Source: Pseudomonas cremoricolorata DSM 17059 = NBRC 16634
GTDB taxonomy: Bacteria > Pseudomonadota > Gammaproteobacteria > Pseudomonadales > Pseudomonadaceae
Direction of reading: 5' to 3'
NCBI RefSeq assembly: GCF_000425745.1
Contig: NZ_AUEA01000009.1
Coordinates: forward strand, 124,001 to 188,000
Length of the DNA stretch: 64,000 bases
Under the pieces are notes generated by a model, which saw nothing but the letters and a program-made list of their open reading frames with translations, made no database searches and had not been told where the DNA came from. The translations under genes were made by a program, and so were the position numbers. Positions 55,045 to 63,917 of this stretch are shown here, one piece after another (position 1 is the first letter of the stretch; each line of letters begins with the position of its first letter).

Positions 55045-57468
55045 TCAGCTGAACAGTACCTTGGCCACATCGCTGAAGCGTTTGGCGAAATGCACCGTCA
55101 GGCCCTCGCGCAGGTACTCGGGCAGTTCGTTGTAGTCGCCGCGATTGGCCTCCGGCAGGATCAGTTCGTAGATCTTCTGCCGCCGCGCGGCGATGACTTT
55201 TTCCCGCACCCCACCAATGGGCAGCACCTGGCCGGTGAGGGTCAGCTCGCCAGTCATGGCCACGCCCTTTTTCGGCGCTTGGTCGCGCGCCAGTGAGAGT
55301 AATGCGCTGGCCATGGTCACCCCGGCACTGGGGCCGTCCTTTGGCGTGGCGCCTTCGGGCACATGCAAATGGATGAAGGCTTCATTGAAGAAGGCCAGGT
55401 CACCGCCGTATTGCGCAAGGTTCGAGCTGACATAGCTGTAGGCGATTTCCGCCGACTCCTTCATCACATCGCCGAGTTTGCCGGTTAGCTTGAAGCCGCG
55501 GTTGAGGGTATGCACGCGGGTTGCCTCGATCGGGAGCGTGGCGCCGCCCATGCTGGTCCAGGCAAGCCCGGTGATGACGCCTTTGCCCGACAGCACCTGT
55601 TCGCTGCGAAACACGGGCGTACCGAGCGCCGGTTCAAGGTCTTTCGGGCCGATCTTCAGTTTCGCCTCTGGGTTTTCCAGCAGTTTGAGCACCGCCTTGC
55701 GCACCAGCTTGCCCAGTTGTTTTTCCAGCTGACGCACCCCGGCCTCACGCGCATAACCCTCGATCACCTGGCGCAGCGCGGTGTCGCTGATGCTCAGGCT
55801 GGTCTTGGCCACACCGGCCTTGGCCAATTGCTTGGGCCACAAGTGGCGCTTGGCGATGGCGAGTTTTTCTTCGGTGATGTAGCCCGAGAGGCGAATCACT
55901 TCCATACGGTCGAGCAGAGGGCCTGGGATGGAATCGAGGGTATTGGCGGTGCACACGAACAGCACCTTGGACAAATCCAGGCGCAGGTCGAGGTAGTGGT
56001 CGAGGAATTCGACGTTCTGCTCAGGATCGAGGGTTTCCAGCAAGGCCGAGGCCGGATCGCCCTGGTAGCTCTGGCCCATCTTGTCGATCTCGTCGAGCAT
56101 GATCACCGGGTTCATCACCTCGACATCCTTCAGCGCCTGCACCAGCTTGCCCGGCTGTGCGCCAATGTAGGTGCGTCGGTGACCCTTGATCTCGGCCTCG
56201 TCGCGCATGCCGCCGAGGCTGAAGCGGTAGAACGGCCGGCCGAGGGATTCGGCGATGGACTTGCCGACGCTGGTCTTGCCCACCCCAGGCGGGCCGACCA
56301 ACAACACGATCGAGCCGCTGATCTCGCCCTTCCAGGCGCCGACGGCAAGGAATTCGAGAATCCGTTCCTTGATGTCGTCCAGCCCGGCATGGTGCTGGTC
56401 GAGTACCTTGCGCGCGTGCTTGAGGTCGAGCTTGTCGTCGCCATACACCCCCCACGGCAGGGCGGTGGCCCAGTCGAGGTAGTTGCGGGTCACGGCGTAT
56501 TCGGGCGAGCCGGTTTCCAGGATCGCCAGCTTGCCCATTTCCTCGTCGATGCGCTTTTGCGCCTGTTCGGGGACTTTCTTGTCTTGCAGACGCTGCTGGA
56601 ACTGCTCGAGGTCTGCGCTGCGGTCATCCTTGCTCAGGCCCAGTTCCTGCTGAATGACCTTGAGCTGTTCCTTGAGGAAGAACTGGCGTTGATGCTCGCC
56701 GACCTGGCGGTTGACCTCGGCGGAGATCTCGTTCTGCAGGTGCGCGACCTCGACCTCCTTGCGCAGCATCGGCAAGACTTTTTCCATCCGCTTGAGCATC
56801 GGCACGCAGTCGAGCACTTCCTGCAACTGCACGCCGGTGGCCGAGGTCAGTGCGGCGGCGAAGTCGGTGAGGGGCGAAGGGTCGTTGGGGCTGAAGCGGT
56901 TGAGGTAATTCTTCAGCTCTTCGCTGTACAGCGGGTTGAGCGGCAGCAGTTCCTTGATCGCGTTGATCAGCGCCATGCCGTAGGCCTTGACCTCATCGGT
57001 CGGCTCGGAGAGCTGGCGCGGGTACTCGACTTCCACCAGATACGGCGGGCGGTGGTGCTTGAGCCAGGTGCGGATGCGCACCCGGGTCAGGCCTTGGGCG
57101 ACGAACTGCAGCTTGCCATTTTCCTTGCTGGCGTGGTGCACCTTGACCAGCGTGCCGTACTCGGGGAGCGCCTTGGTGTCGAAATGGCGGTGGTCTTCGG
57201 CCGGGGTGTCCATGAAGAACAGCGCCAGCGAGTGGTGCGGGGTCTTGGCGACCAGGTCGAGGGTCTCGGCCCACGGCTCTTCGTTGACGATGACCGGCAA
57301 CACTTGGGCAGGGAAGAACGGGCGGTTGTGGATCGGGATGACGTAGACCTTGTCCGGCAGCTGCTGGCCTGGCAGGGCGAGGAAGCGGCCGGCCTCGGCA
57401 TCGGCCTCGATATGTTCGACTTCGTCGCTTTCGTCGGGATGATCAGGAAGATCCTGCTGGTCGCTCAT
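55045..57468 (-). CDS. ATP-dependent Lon-type protease (second Lon, AsrA-like)
   Basis: An 807-residue Lon protease with the N-terminal substrate domain (about 40-240), AAA+ domain (Walker A GPPGVGKTS, Walker B VIMLDEIDKM) and the catalytic dyad S714 (KDGPSAG) and K757 (VREKVIAA), 43 residues apart as in E. coli Lon. Pseudomonads have a housekeeping Lon elsewhere. This copy, beside gcd, corresponds to the Lon-2/AsrA type reported to act in aminoglycoside and heat stress. A near-consensus sigma-32 promoter lies 31 bases upstream of the start, supporting heat-shock control. Confidence 0.93.
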   Translation of the reverse strand: MSDQQDLPDHPDESDEVEHIEADAEAGRFLALPGQQLPDKVYVIPIHNRPFFPAQVLPVIVNEEPWAETLDLVAKTPHHSLALFFMDTPAEDHRHFDTKALPEYGTLVKVHHASKENGKLQFVAQGLTRVRIRTWLKHHRPPYLVEVEYPRQLSEPTDEVKAYGMALINAIKELLPLNPLYSEELKNYLNRFSPNDPSPLTDFAAALTSATGVQLQEVLDCVPMLKRMEKVLPMLRKEVEVAHLQNEISAEVNRQVGEHQRQFFLKEQLKVIQQELGLSKDDRSADLEQFQQRLQDKKVPEQAQKRIDEEMGKLAILETGSPEYAVTRNYLDWATALPWGVYGDDKLDLKHARKVLDQHHAGLDDIKERILEFLAVGAWKGEISGSIVLLVGPPGVGKTSVGKSIAESLGRPFYRFSLGGMRDEAEIKGHRRTYIGAQPGKLVQALKDVEVMNPVIMLDEIDKMGQSYQGDPASALLETLDPEQNVEFLDHYLDLRLDLSKVLFVCTANTLDSIPGPLLDRMEVIRLSGYITEEKLAIAKRHLWPKQLAKAGVAKTSLSISDTALRQVIEGYAREAGVRQLEKQLGKLVRKAVLKLLENPEAKLKIGPKDLEPALGTPVFRSEQVLSGKGVITGLAWTSMGGATLPIEATRVHTLNRGFKLTGKLGDVMKESAEIAYSYVSSNLAQYGGDLAFFNEAFIHLHVPEGATPKDGPSAGVTMASALLSLARDQAPKKGVAMTGELTLTGQVLPIGGVREKVIAARRQKIYELILPEANRGDYNELPEYLREGLTVHFAKRFSDVAKVLFS

Positions 57469-57498
57469 GGGGCACCTGCGTGATTGGCTATGGTGCTT

Positions 57499-57526
57499 AG
57501 ATGGGGCAGGGGGTGAGTGGTTTCAA
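57499..57526 (-). promoter_or_regulatory. sigma-32 (heat-shock) promoter of the lon-type gene
   Basis: On the minus strand, -35 TTGAAA (57521-57526), a 14-base spacer and -10 CCCCATCT (57499-57506). The -10 matches the CCCCATNT consensus at every defined base and the -35 TTGAAA is complete. Spacing lies within the known 11-16 range. The -10 box ends 30 bases before the ATG. Confidence 0.85.
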
Positions 57527-57620
57527 TGGCGAGTGCCGGGATGGCAAGCGCCTCGGCGCGCAGGGCTGCGCGCCTTGGCAGAGGCGCCCCCAGGCGGGGG
57601 CGCGGACGTGTGGCCGTACT

Positions 57621-60032
57621 TTAGTCAGCCAGCTTGTAAGCGATGATGTAGTCACCCATCTTGGTGCCGAGCGAGCCATGCCCGCCTGCGGTCACCAGCA
57701 CGTATTGTTTGCCGTCTTCACCGGTGTAGGTCATCGGCGTGGCCTGACCACCTGCCGGCAGGCGGCCTTTCCACAGCTCCTTGCCGTCGTTGACGTCGTA
57801 GGCGCGCAGGTACTGGTCGAGGGTGCCGCTGAGGAAACCAACGCCGCCTGCGGTAACGATCGAGCCGCCCATGCTCGGCACGCCAACCGGCAGACCGATC
57901 GGTACCGGGGTGCTGTCACGGGTGGTGCCGTTCTTGTGCTTCCACACTACCTTGTTGGTGAACAGGTCGATGGCTGCCACATAGCCCCAGGCCGGCGCCT
58001 GGCACGGCAGGCTGATCGGCGAGAGGAACGGGTGCATGGTCACGGCATAAGGCGCACCGGTGTTGGGCTGCACGCCGCTGGTTTCGCTCATCCGCTTGCT
58101 GCCGGCAGCGACCTGCTCACGGGGCACCATCTTCGACACGAAGGCCATGTAGTTGGGCGAGGTGAACAGCAACTGGCGGACCGGGTCGACCGACACGCTG
58201 CCCCAGTTGAACACGCCGACGTTACCCGGATAGACCAGCGAACCCTGCTCCGACGGCGGGGTGTACTGGCCTTCGTAGCGCAGCTCGCGGAACTGGATGC
58301 GGCAGAGCATCTGGTCGAACGGCGTTGCGCCCCACATGGCCTGTTCAGTCAGCTCAGGGCCGAGCAGGTTGAGGTCGGAACGGGCCTGGGTCGGGGCGGT
58401 GTGGTCACCCTTCACTGCGCCTTGGGGCACCGGAATCTCGCGGATCGGCACGATAGGCGTACCGTCGCGGCGGTCCAGCACGTACAGGCTGCCCTGCTTG
58501 GTCGGTACGATGACCGCAGGCTTGACGCCGTCGTCGGTCTTCAGGTGCACCAGGGTCGGCTGGCTGCCAACGTCCATGTCCCACAGGTCGTGGTGAGTGA
58601 ACTGGTAGTTCCAGCGTGGCTTGCCGGTGGCGAGGTCGAGGGCGACGACACCTGCGCTGTATTTCTCGGCGCCTGGGGTACGGTCGGCGCCCCACTGGTC
58701 AGGGGTCTGGTTGCCCAGTGGCAGGTAGATCATGCCCAGCTCTTCATCGACGCTGGCGATCGACCACATGTTCGCCGAGTTGCGGGTGTAGACCTCACCG
58801 GCGCCCAGCGGACGGGTGTCTTCGGGCTTGTTGCTGTCCCAGTTCCACACCAGGTGACCGTCGTGCACGTCATAGGCACGGATGACCCCGGATGGCTCGT
58901 CGACCGACTCGTTGTCGGTGACGTGACCGCCGATGATCACCAGGTCGCGGGTGATGGCGGCGGGGGAGGTGGAGTAGTAGCCGCCGGCCGAGAACGGGCC
59001 GATGTTGCGGGTCAGGTCGACCACGCCCTGGTTGGCGAAGCCTTCGCAGACTTTACCGGTGTCGGCGTTGATGGCGATCAGTCGGGCGTCGGCAGTCGGC
59101 AGGTAGAGGCGGCGTGGGCAGGCCTGGGCGACCAGTTTGCCGGCTTCGCTGATCTTCGGCGCGGGGCTGCCGTCGCGGCTGACGTAGCGGTTTTCGTCAT
59201 AGTAGGAAACGCCACGGCAGGTCATGTGGGCGAAGCCTTTGAAGGTCTTGGTCGGGCTCTTGATCTGCGGGTCGAAACGCCAGATTTCCGCACCGGTGTC
59301 GGGGTTCAGCGCCAGCAGCTTGCTGTGCGCCGTGCAGGCATAGAGCATGCCGTTGACCTTGAGCGGGGTGTTCTGGTTGGTCAGCTCGACCGGGTCATCG
59401 TCGGTCGGCAGGTCGCCGGTGCGAATGCGCCAGGCTTCTTCGAGGCGGCCGACGTTCTGCGCGGTGATCTGGCGCAGGGGCGAGTAGCGGTCGCCGTATT
59501 CGGTACGGCCATAGGCCTGCCACTCGCCATCGGGCATGGCCGGGGCGGCACTGGCCATTTCGCTGCTGTCACGGCCCAGTTCGCCGCGGATTTCACCCGG
59601 GTGAGTGAACTGGCTGGCGACTGCAGTGGCGCCCGAGGCGATCACCGCAACGGTCAGCAGCGCGGTGTTGGCGCGGCTGGCCGAGCCGATCAGCGGGCGA
59701 CGCGCCCACGGCAGCAGCAACACCACGCCCAGGGCGAACCACAGCGACAGGCGCGGTACCAGTTGCCACCAGTCCAGGCCGATTTCCATCAGTGCCCACA
59801 CGGTACTGCCCAGCAGCACCAGGCCGTACAGGCCAAGGCCCAGGCGCCGGCGCGCCAGCAGCAACACGCCCGACAGGGCAAAGCCGATACCTGCGACCAG
59901 GTAGTACAGCGAGCCGCCGAGCTGGCTCAGGTAGATGCCGCCGGCCAGCAGCGCCAGGCCCATCAACAACAGCAGGACGCCCATCAGGCGAGGCAGCCAG
60001 GGGGCGCCGGGTTTGGCACCGTCAGTGCTCAT
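57621..60032 (-). CDS. gcd: membrane-bound PQQ-dependent glucose dehydrogenase
   Basis: An 803-residue quinoprotein that oxidises glucose to gluconate in the periplasm and passes electrons to ubiquinone. Five hydrophobic segments (about 15-140) anchor it. A large beta-propeller follows, with PQQ and substrate residues in TPLKVNGMLYACTAHSKLLALNPDTG, GNQTPDQWGADRT, and THHDLWDMDVGSQP (Asp base). The end GHGSLGTKMGDYIIAY is typical. It lies between the lon-type gene and an OprB porin, the P. putida order, with the porin transcribed ahead of it. Confidence 0.95.
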   Translation of the reverse strand: MSTDGAKPGAPWLPRLMGVLLLLMGLALLAGGIYLSQLGGSLYYLVAGIGFALSGVLLLARRRLGLGLYGLVLLGSTVWALMEIGLDWWQLVPRLSLWFALGVVLLLPWARRPLIGSASRANTALLTVAVIASGATAVASQFTHPGEIRGELGRDSSEMASAAPAMPDGEWQAYGRTEYGDRYSPLRQITAQNVGRLEEAWRIRTGDLPTDDDPVELTNQNTPLKVNGMLYACTAHSKLLALNPDTGAEIWRFDPQIKSPTKTFKGFAHMTCRGVSYYDENRYVSRDGSPAPKISEAGKLVAQACPRRLYLPTADARLIAINADTGKVCEGFANQGVVDLTRNIGPFSAGGYYSTSPAAITRDLVIIGGHVTDNESVDEPSGVIRAYDVHDGHLVWNWDSNKPEDTRPLGAGEVYTRNSANMWSIASVDEELGMIYLPLGNQTPDQWGADRTPGAEKYSAGVVALDLATGKPRWNYQFTHHDLWDMDVGSQPTLVHLKTDDGVKPAVIVPTKQGSLYVLDRRDGTPIVPIREIPVPQGAVKGDHTAPTQARSDLNLLGPELTEQAMWGATPFDQMLCRIQFRELRYEGQYTPPSEQGSLVYPGNVGVFNWGSVSVDPVRQLLFTSPNYMAFVSKMVPREQVAAGSKRMSETSGVQPNTGAPYAVTMHPFLSPISLPCQAPAWGYVAAIDLFTNKVVWKHKNGTTRDSTPVPIGLPVGVPSMGGSIVTAGGVGFLSGTLDQYLRAYDVNDGKELWKGRLPAGGQATPMTYTGEDGKQYVLVTAGGHGSLGTKMGDYIIAYKLAD

Positions 60033-60071
60033 GGGGGTGTTCTCCGTAGGTCAGTAGAAATCGAAAGATGA

Positions 60072-61439
60072 TCAAAAGCTGCTCTGAATCTTCACGCCGG
60101 CCACCAGCGCGTCGTCGACCTGGCTGACTCCGCCCGGATGGCGGATGTACTGCAGGTTGGGACGCACGGTGAGCCAGTTGGCCACGTGCACGCCATAGTT
60201 GAGTTCAGCGCTGTATTCGGTGTCCTGAACCGGCAGGAACGCCGGATCGGCATAGTCATAGAGCCCAGCAGCCTGGTTGGCCAGGCGTGCATTCTTGCGA
60301 AACGCCGGGTTGACGTGCACTTGGGCCACGGCGAAACCGATGTCGTCCTTGGGCCTTGCGTCGAACAGGCCTCGGTATACCAGGCCCGCCTGCAGGTAGT
60401 GGTCGATCACGTTGGTCTTCTTGTCGTGAGCGGTGGCATTGGCGAACAGGCTCAGGCCGCGCGAGGCATCGGAGGCCTTCGCGCTCACCTGCTGCTGCAA
60501 ACCAAGCCACAACCCGTGCTTGCTGGCACGGCTGCGGTAGGCGTTGCCGCTGCTGGCGGCTGGCTGTCCATGGCTGTCGTCGAGGACGTCTTGCGCCCTG
60601 GCATTACTATAGTAGTAGCCGGCGCGGTACTCGCCCTCAAGGCCATTGACCTTGGGCTTCCATACCAGTTCGACGGGCATCAGTGCACCTTGCGTGCCGC
60701 TGCCGCTGAGCTTGAAGCCGTTGCCGGTTTCCAGGTTCGACGGGTTCTGCTCGAACGCGCCGACCTGCACGAACAGCTCCGGCGTGAGGTGATACTTGAC
60801 CCGCAACGCCCACTGGCTGACCGGCCAGTTGTACCAGATGCCACCGACCCAGTTACCCACCTGCGAGCCGCAGAACGCCAGGTTCTGGAAGTCGCAAGGG
60901 AAGCTGTTGAAGTCCTCGCCTTCACCGAAACGGCCGACTTTCACGTCCAGCGCACCGTCGAAGTACTTTTGCCGAACCCACATCTGCGTCAGCCGCCAGG
61001 TCTGCCCGCGGCCCCAGACTTCCTGCGCCGAGGTGAAGCCACCGACCCGCGGGTCGTTGATGCGGTCATTGCTGATGTTGCGGCCGCTGCGCTCGGTGAT
61101 GGTCAGTTGAGCATCGGTGTCGGCCCAGCCGGCGATCTTCGCCAGATCGAAGTGACTGCCAAAGGTGAACTGATCGCTGTAGCGCGCGGTGCGGTCATGG
61201 TCGTAGCCGCCGCGCAGGTTGCTGCCCACCTCACCGGTGTAGCCGACGGTGAAGTCGTAGCCGCGCTCGAGCAACTGGCTACGGCTGCCGTTCCAGTCAC
61301 CGAGCATCCACGGCGAGTCGGCGTCGAACGCAGCCTGCGCTGCTGCGCCGGGGGCCAGGGCTACGAGCACGGGGCAGAGGGTCAGGGCGAGCAGGATCGG
61401 GCGAGGCGGATTGAGCGGAAGGTAGCGCTGTCTTGTCAT
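60072..61439 (-). CDS. oprB: carbohydrate-selective porin OprB
   Basis: A 455-residue outer-membrane porin of the OprB family, with a signal peptide ending near AAAQAAF (residue 36) and beta-strand alternation to the final phenylalanine (VKIQSSF). It starts with DSPWMLGDWNGSRSQLLERGYDF, the usual mature N-terminus. It admits glucose to the periplasm, supplying Gcd downstream. The gap to gcd is 39 bases, so they form an operon. An ATG start at 61439 fits the signal peptide. Confidence 0.93.
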   Translation of the reverse strand: MTRQRYLPLNPPRPILLALTLCPVLVALAPGAAAQAAFDADSPWMLGDWNGSRSQLLERGYDFTVGYTGEVGSNLRGGYDHDRTARYSDQFTFGSHFDLAKIAGWADTDAQLTITERSGRNISNDRINDPRVGGFTSAQEVWGRGQTWRLTQMWVRQKYFDGALDVKVGRFGEGEDFNSFPCDFQNLAFCGSQVGNWVGGIWYNWPVSQWALRVKYHLTPELFVQVGAFEQNPSNLETGNGFKLSGSGTQGALMPVELVWKPKVNGLEGEYRAGYYYSNARAQDVLDDSHGQPAASSGNAYRSRASKHGLWLGLQQQVSAKASDASRGLSLFANATAHDKKTNVIDHYLQAGLVYRGLFDARPKDDIGFAVAQVHVNPAFRKNARLANQAAGLYDYADPAFLPVQDTEYSAELNYGVHVANWLTVRPNLQYIRHPGGVSQVDDALVAGVKIQSSF

Positions 61440-61551
61440 TGTCGAAGCATGCCGAAGGCCTCGAGGGCGCGGGCGGCCTCGATGCGAAATTCAAAGGGGA
61501 TAGAGCTGAAGCGTTTCAGCGTGGCGCGGAGGATATAGAGGAACGCGGCAG

Positions 61552-61604
61552 AAAAAAAGACAAAATGTCGCAGGGGACTGTTGCCCGCGCGGTAACAGTC
61601 CCCT
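61552..61604 (-). terminator. terminator of the TonB receptor gene
   Basis: Read on the minus strand: an 11-base perfect stem (AGGGGACTGTT/AACAGTCCCCT, 61572-61604) followed by a small GACA/TGTC hairpin and seven Ts (61552-61558). A strong intrinsic terminator for the upstream minus-strand receptor gene. Confidence 0.75.
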
Positions 61605-61614
61605 CGACCAGGCG

Positions 61615-61645
61615 CTGCCGTGCGCGCATTGCACGCGCACGGCAG
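61615..61645 (-). terminator. second stem-loop downstream of the TonB receptor gene
   Basis: A 12-base perfect inverted repeat (CTGCCGTGCGCG with CGCGCACGGCAG) and seven-base loop directly after the receptor stop. It has no T-run; it may protect the 3' end. Confidence 0.4.
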
Positions 61646-61657
61646 GTGTTGCGGCGG

Positions 61658-63709
61658 TCAGAAGGTGGTGCGCAGGCCCACCTCGACGCTGCGCCCAGGG
61701 GCTGGTGCGACGTCACGCAGGATCGAGCTGGCGTAACGCACGGTCTGGTCGGTGAGGTTCTCGCCGCGAACGAAGGCCAGCCATTGGCTTTCACCGATGT
61801 CGAAGCGGTAGCCGACGCTGGCGCCCAAGGTGGTGTAGCCAGCTGTGTGGCTTTCGTTCTCGGGCGTGCGCCGCTGCGCGGCGGCGTGTTGCACATCGAC
61901 CCGCGCCTGCCAGCGATCCTTCGACCACAACAGCCCGCTGTTCAGGCGCAATGGGGCAATACGCGGCAGTGGCTGGCCGCTGTCGAGGTTCTTCGCGCGG
62001 GTGTAGTCACCGGACAGTTCCAGGGCGAACTGGCCATATCGATTGTCGGCCAGTTGCCAGCGGTCTTGAGCCTCGATGCCGTAGAAGCGTGCGCGCACGC
62101 CCTGGTACAGGTATTCGGGGATTTCACCATGGTCGTGGTCATGGTCATCATCGTGATCGTCGTCGCCATGGTCATGCTCATGGCCTTCACGCAGATTGCC
62201 GCTGCCGATCAGGCCGATGTAATTGCGAAAGTGACTGTAGAACACACCTACCGAGCCCTTGTGGGTGCCGTTGTCGAAACGCAGGGCCAGGTCTGCGGAC
62301 AGCGCCTTTTCCTTGTTCAGGCTTGCATCTCCCACCTCATAGGCGCCGGTAGCCACGTGGGCACCGTCGGCATACAGCTCGTAGAAGGTCGGCGCGCGCT
62401 CGGTGTAGCCCAGGTTACCGGCCAGGGCCCACACCGGATCGAGCTGGTACACCGCCCCGGAGGACAGGCTCAGGGCGTTGAAGCTGCTGGTGCTGTCGGC
62501 CGCGGCGAAAGTGGCGTTGCCTTTGGCATCGGGGTCGACCCGGGTGTGCTCCAGGCGGCTGCCGAAGCTCAGGTTCAGGCGCTCGGTGGCCTGCCACTGC
62601 TCCAGCAGAAACAGCGCCAGGCTGTCGGTATTGGTATGCGGCACGAAGGCTTCTTCGCCCAGCGCAGAGAACTCGTTACGGGAAAGGTGCGCGCCGATCA
62701 CCCCTTCCAGCGGCCCCAGCGGCTGATGGCGCGCTTCCACGCGCGCTTCATAGCCCTTGTTCTTGAAGGTGGTGTGCACCTCGCCGCTTTCGATTTCGCG
62801 GTGCTGGTAGTCGGTATAGCCGGCGTCGAATTTCAGTGACGTGAACGGGCCCGACAGATCGCGCAGCTCCGAGGCGAAGGCGTAGTGCTCTTGCTGCATG
62901 TCCAGGCGCACGCCAGGCTCGGCCACCGATCCGTAGTTGCTGTCGTAGCGGCTGTACGAGAGCCCGGTGTAGCCGTGCTCCCAGTTGTACGAGCCGCCAA
63001 TGGCGCCGCCATCCTGACGGCCGTCGCTGTTCTCCAGCCGGCCTTTACGGCCCGGATCATCGGCATCGCGCAGGTTACTGCGCTTGGCGTAGCCGGGAAT
63101 GCGCAGGTCGTTGAACTGACGGCTGTTGGCGTCCAGATGCAGAGCGAAGGTGCCGTCACCGGCTTCCAGTTTGCCGGCGCTGCTGCGGGTGGTGTCGGCG
63201 CCGCCGTAGCGCAACTCTCCGGCGCCGTGAATGCCGTCGATGGGTGAACTGGGGATGCGATTGTCGAAGGTATTGACCACGCCACCAATGGCGTTGCCGC
63301 CATACAGCAGCGCTGCGGGGCCGCGGACGATTTCGATGCGCTCGACGCTGTTGGGGTCCAGTGGCACGGCGTGGTCATACGACAGCGACGAGGCGTCCAG
63401 CGCGCCGACGCCATTGCGCAGAATACGGATGCGGTCGCCGTCCAGGCCGCGGATCACCGGGCGGCTGGCACCGGGTCCGAACCAGGTCGAGGCCACACCG
63501 GGTTGCTTGTTGAGGGTTTCGCCAAGGCTTGAGTGCTGCTGTTGCAGCAGCTCATCGCCTTCCAGAACGGTGCTGGGCGTGGCCAGTTGTGCGCTGCCCA
63601 GCGGGTTGGCGGTGACCACCTGGGGTTGCAGTTCCAGTGCCTGGCTCGACATCGAAGCCAGGCACAGCGCAGCGGCCAGGGGGGAAAGGGTGAACGAAAA
63701 ACGGAGCAT
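61658..63709 (-). CDS. TonB-dependent receptor, ZnuD-like, with His/Asp-rich loop
   Basis: A 683-residue outer-membrane receptor. It has a signal peptide (1-26), a plug domain (about 45-150, with VIRGLDGDRIRILRNGVG and VERIEIVRGPAALLYGGNAIGG), and a 22-strand-type barrel to the final RTTF. A histidine/aspartate-rich loop (about residues 508-530, GHEHDHGDDDHDDDHDHDHG) is the kind of metal trap seen in zinc receptors such as ZnuD. The ATG at 63709 fits the signal peptide. A Zur-type box upstream supports zinc import and zinc repression. Nickel or another metal cannot be excluded. Confidence 0.9.
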   Translation of the reverse strand: MLRFSFTLSPLAAALCLASMSSQALELQPQVVTANPLGSAQLATPSTVLEGDELLQQQHSSLGETLNKQPGVASTWFGPGASRPVIRGLDGDRIRILRNGVGALDASSLSYDHAVPLDPNSVERIEIVRGPAALLYGGNAIGGVVNTFDNRIPSSPIDGIHGAGELRYGGADTTRSSAGKLEAGDGTFALHLDANSRQFNDLRIPGYAKRSNLRDADDPGRKGRLENSDGRQDGGAIGGSYNWEHGYTGLSYSRYDSNYGSVAEPGVRLDMQQEHYAFASELRDLSGPFTSLKFDAGYTDYQHREIESGEVHTTFKNKGYEARVEARHQPLGPLEGVIGAHLSRNEFSALGEEAFVPHTNTDSLALFLLEQWQATERLNLSFGSRLEHTRVDPDAKGNATFAAADSTSSFNALSLSSGAVYQLDPVWALAGNLGYTERAPTFYELYADGAHVATGAYEVGDASLNKEKALSADLALRFDNGTHKGSVGVFYSHFRNYIGLIGSGNLREGHEHDHGDDDHDDDHDHDHGEIPEYLYQGVRARFYGIEAQDRWQLADNRYGQFALELSGDYTRAKNLDSGQPLPRIAPLRLNSGLLWSKDRWQARVDVQHAAAQRRTPENESHTAGYTTLGASVGYRFDIGESQWLAFVRGENLTDQTVRYASSILRDVAPAPGRSVEVGLRTTF

Positions 63710-63740
63710 GGCGGGTGACGTTCCTTGGCAGATAGTTATT

Positions 63741-63757
63741 ACGTTATAAAGTAACAT
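63741..63757. promoter_or_regulatory. Zur box upstream of the TonB receptor
   Basis: On the minus strand ATGTTACTTTATAACGT, which matches the ATGTTATANTATAACAT zinc-uptake-regulator palindrome at 14 of 17 positions (counting N as a match), ending 32 bases before the receptor start. The flanks are AT-rich, unlike the region, and the site could also act on the divergent gene. Confidence 0.75.
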
Positions 63758-63917
63758 AATTATTCCAGCACAAAGCCATCACGGCTGACCAGCACTTTGT
63801 CGCCGCTGCCTGCGGTGAGTAGGTCTGGAAGAAACCGCTGCCGCCGTGGGTGGTCAGAATCAACCTGGGCGGCCTTACCGGTGTAAAGTGCGCCCCTTGG
63901 TAATTCTGGAGCGCGGC

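Noticed and set aside
55510..57483. A 657-codon open frame antisense to the lon-type gene
   Set aside because: Same reason: shadow of a real gene, no ribosome-binding site of note and no recognisable domain.
57501..60071. An 856-codon open frame antisense to gcd
   Set aside because: It mirrors gcd exactly in a GC-rich gene with strong third-position bias; the translation is low-complexity Arg/Gly/His-rich with no domain.
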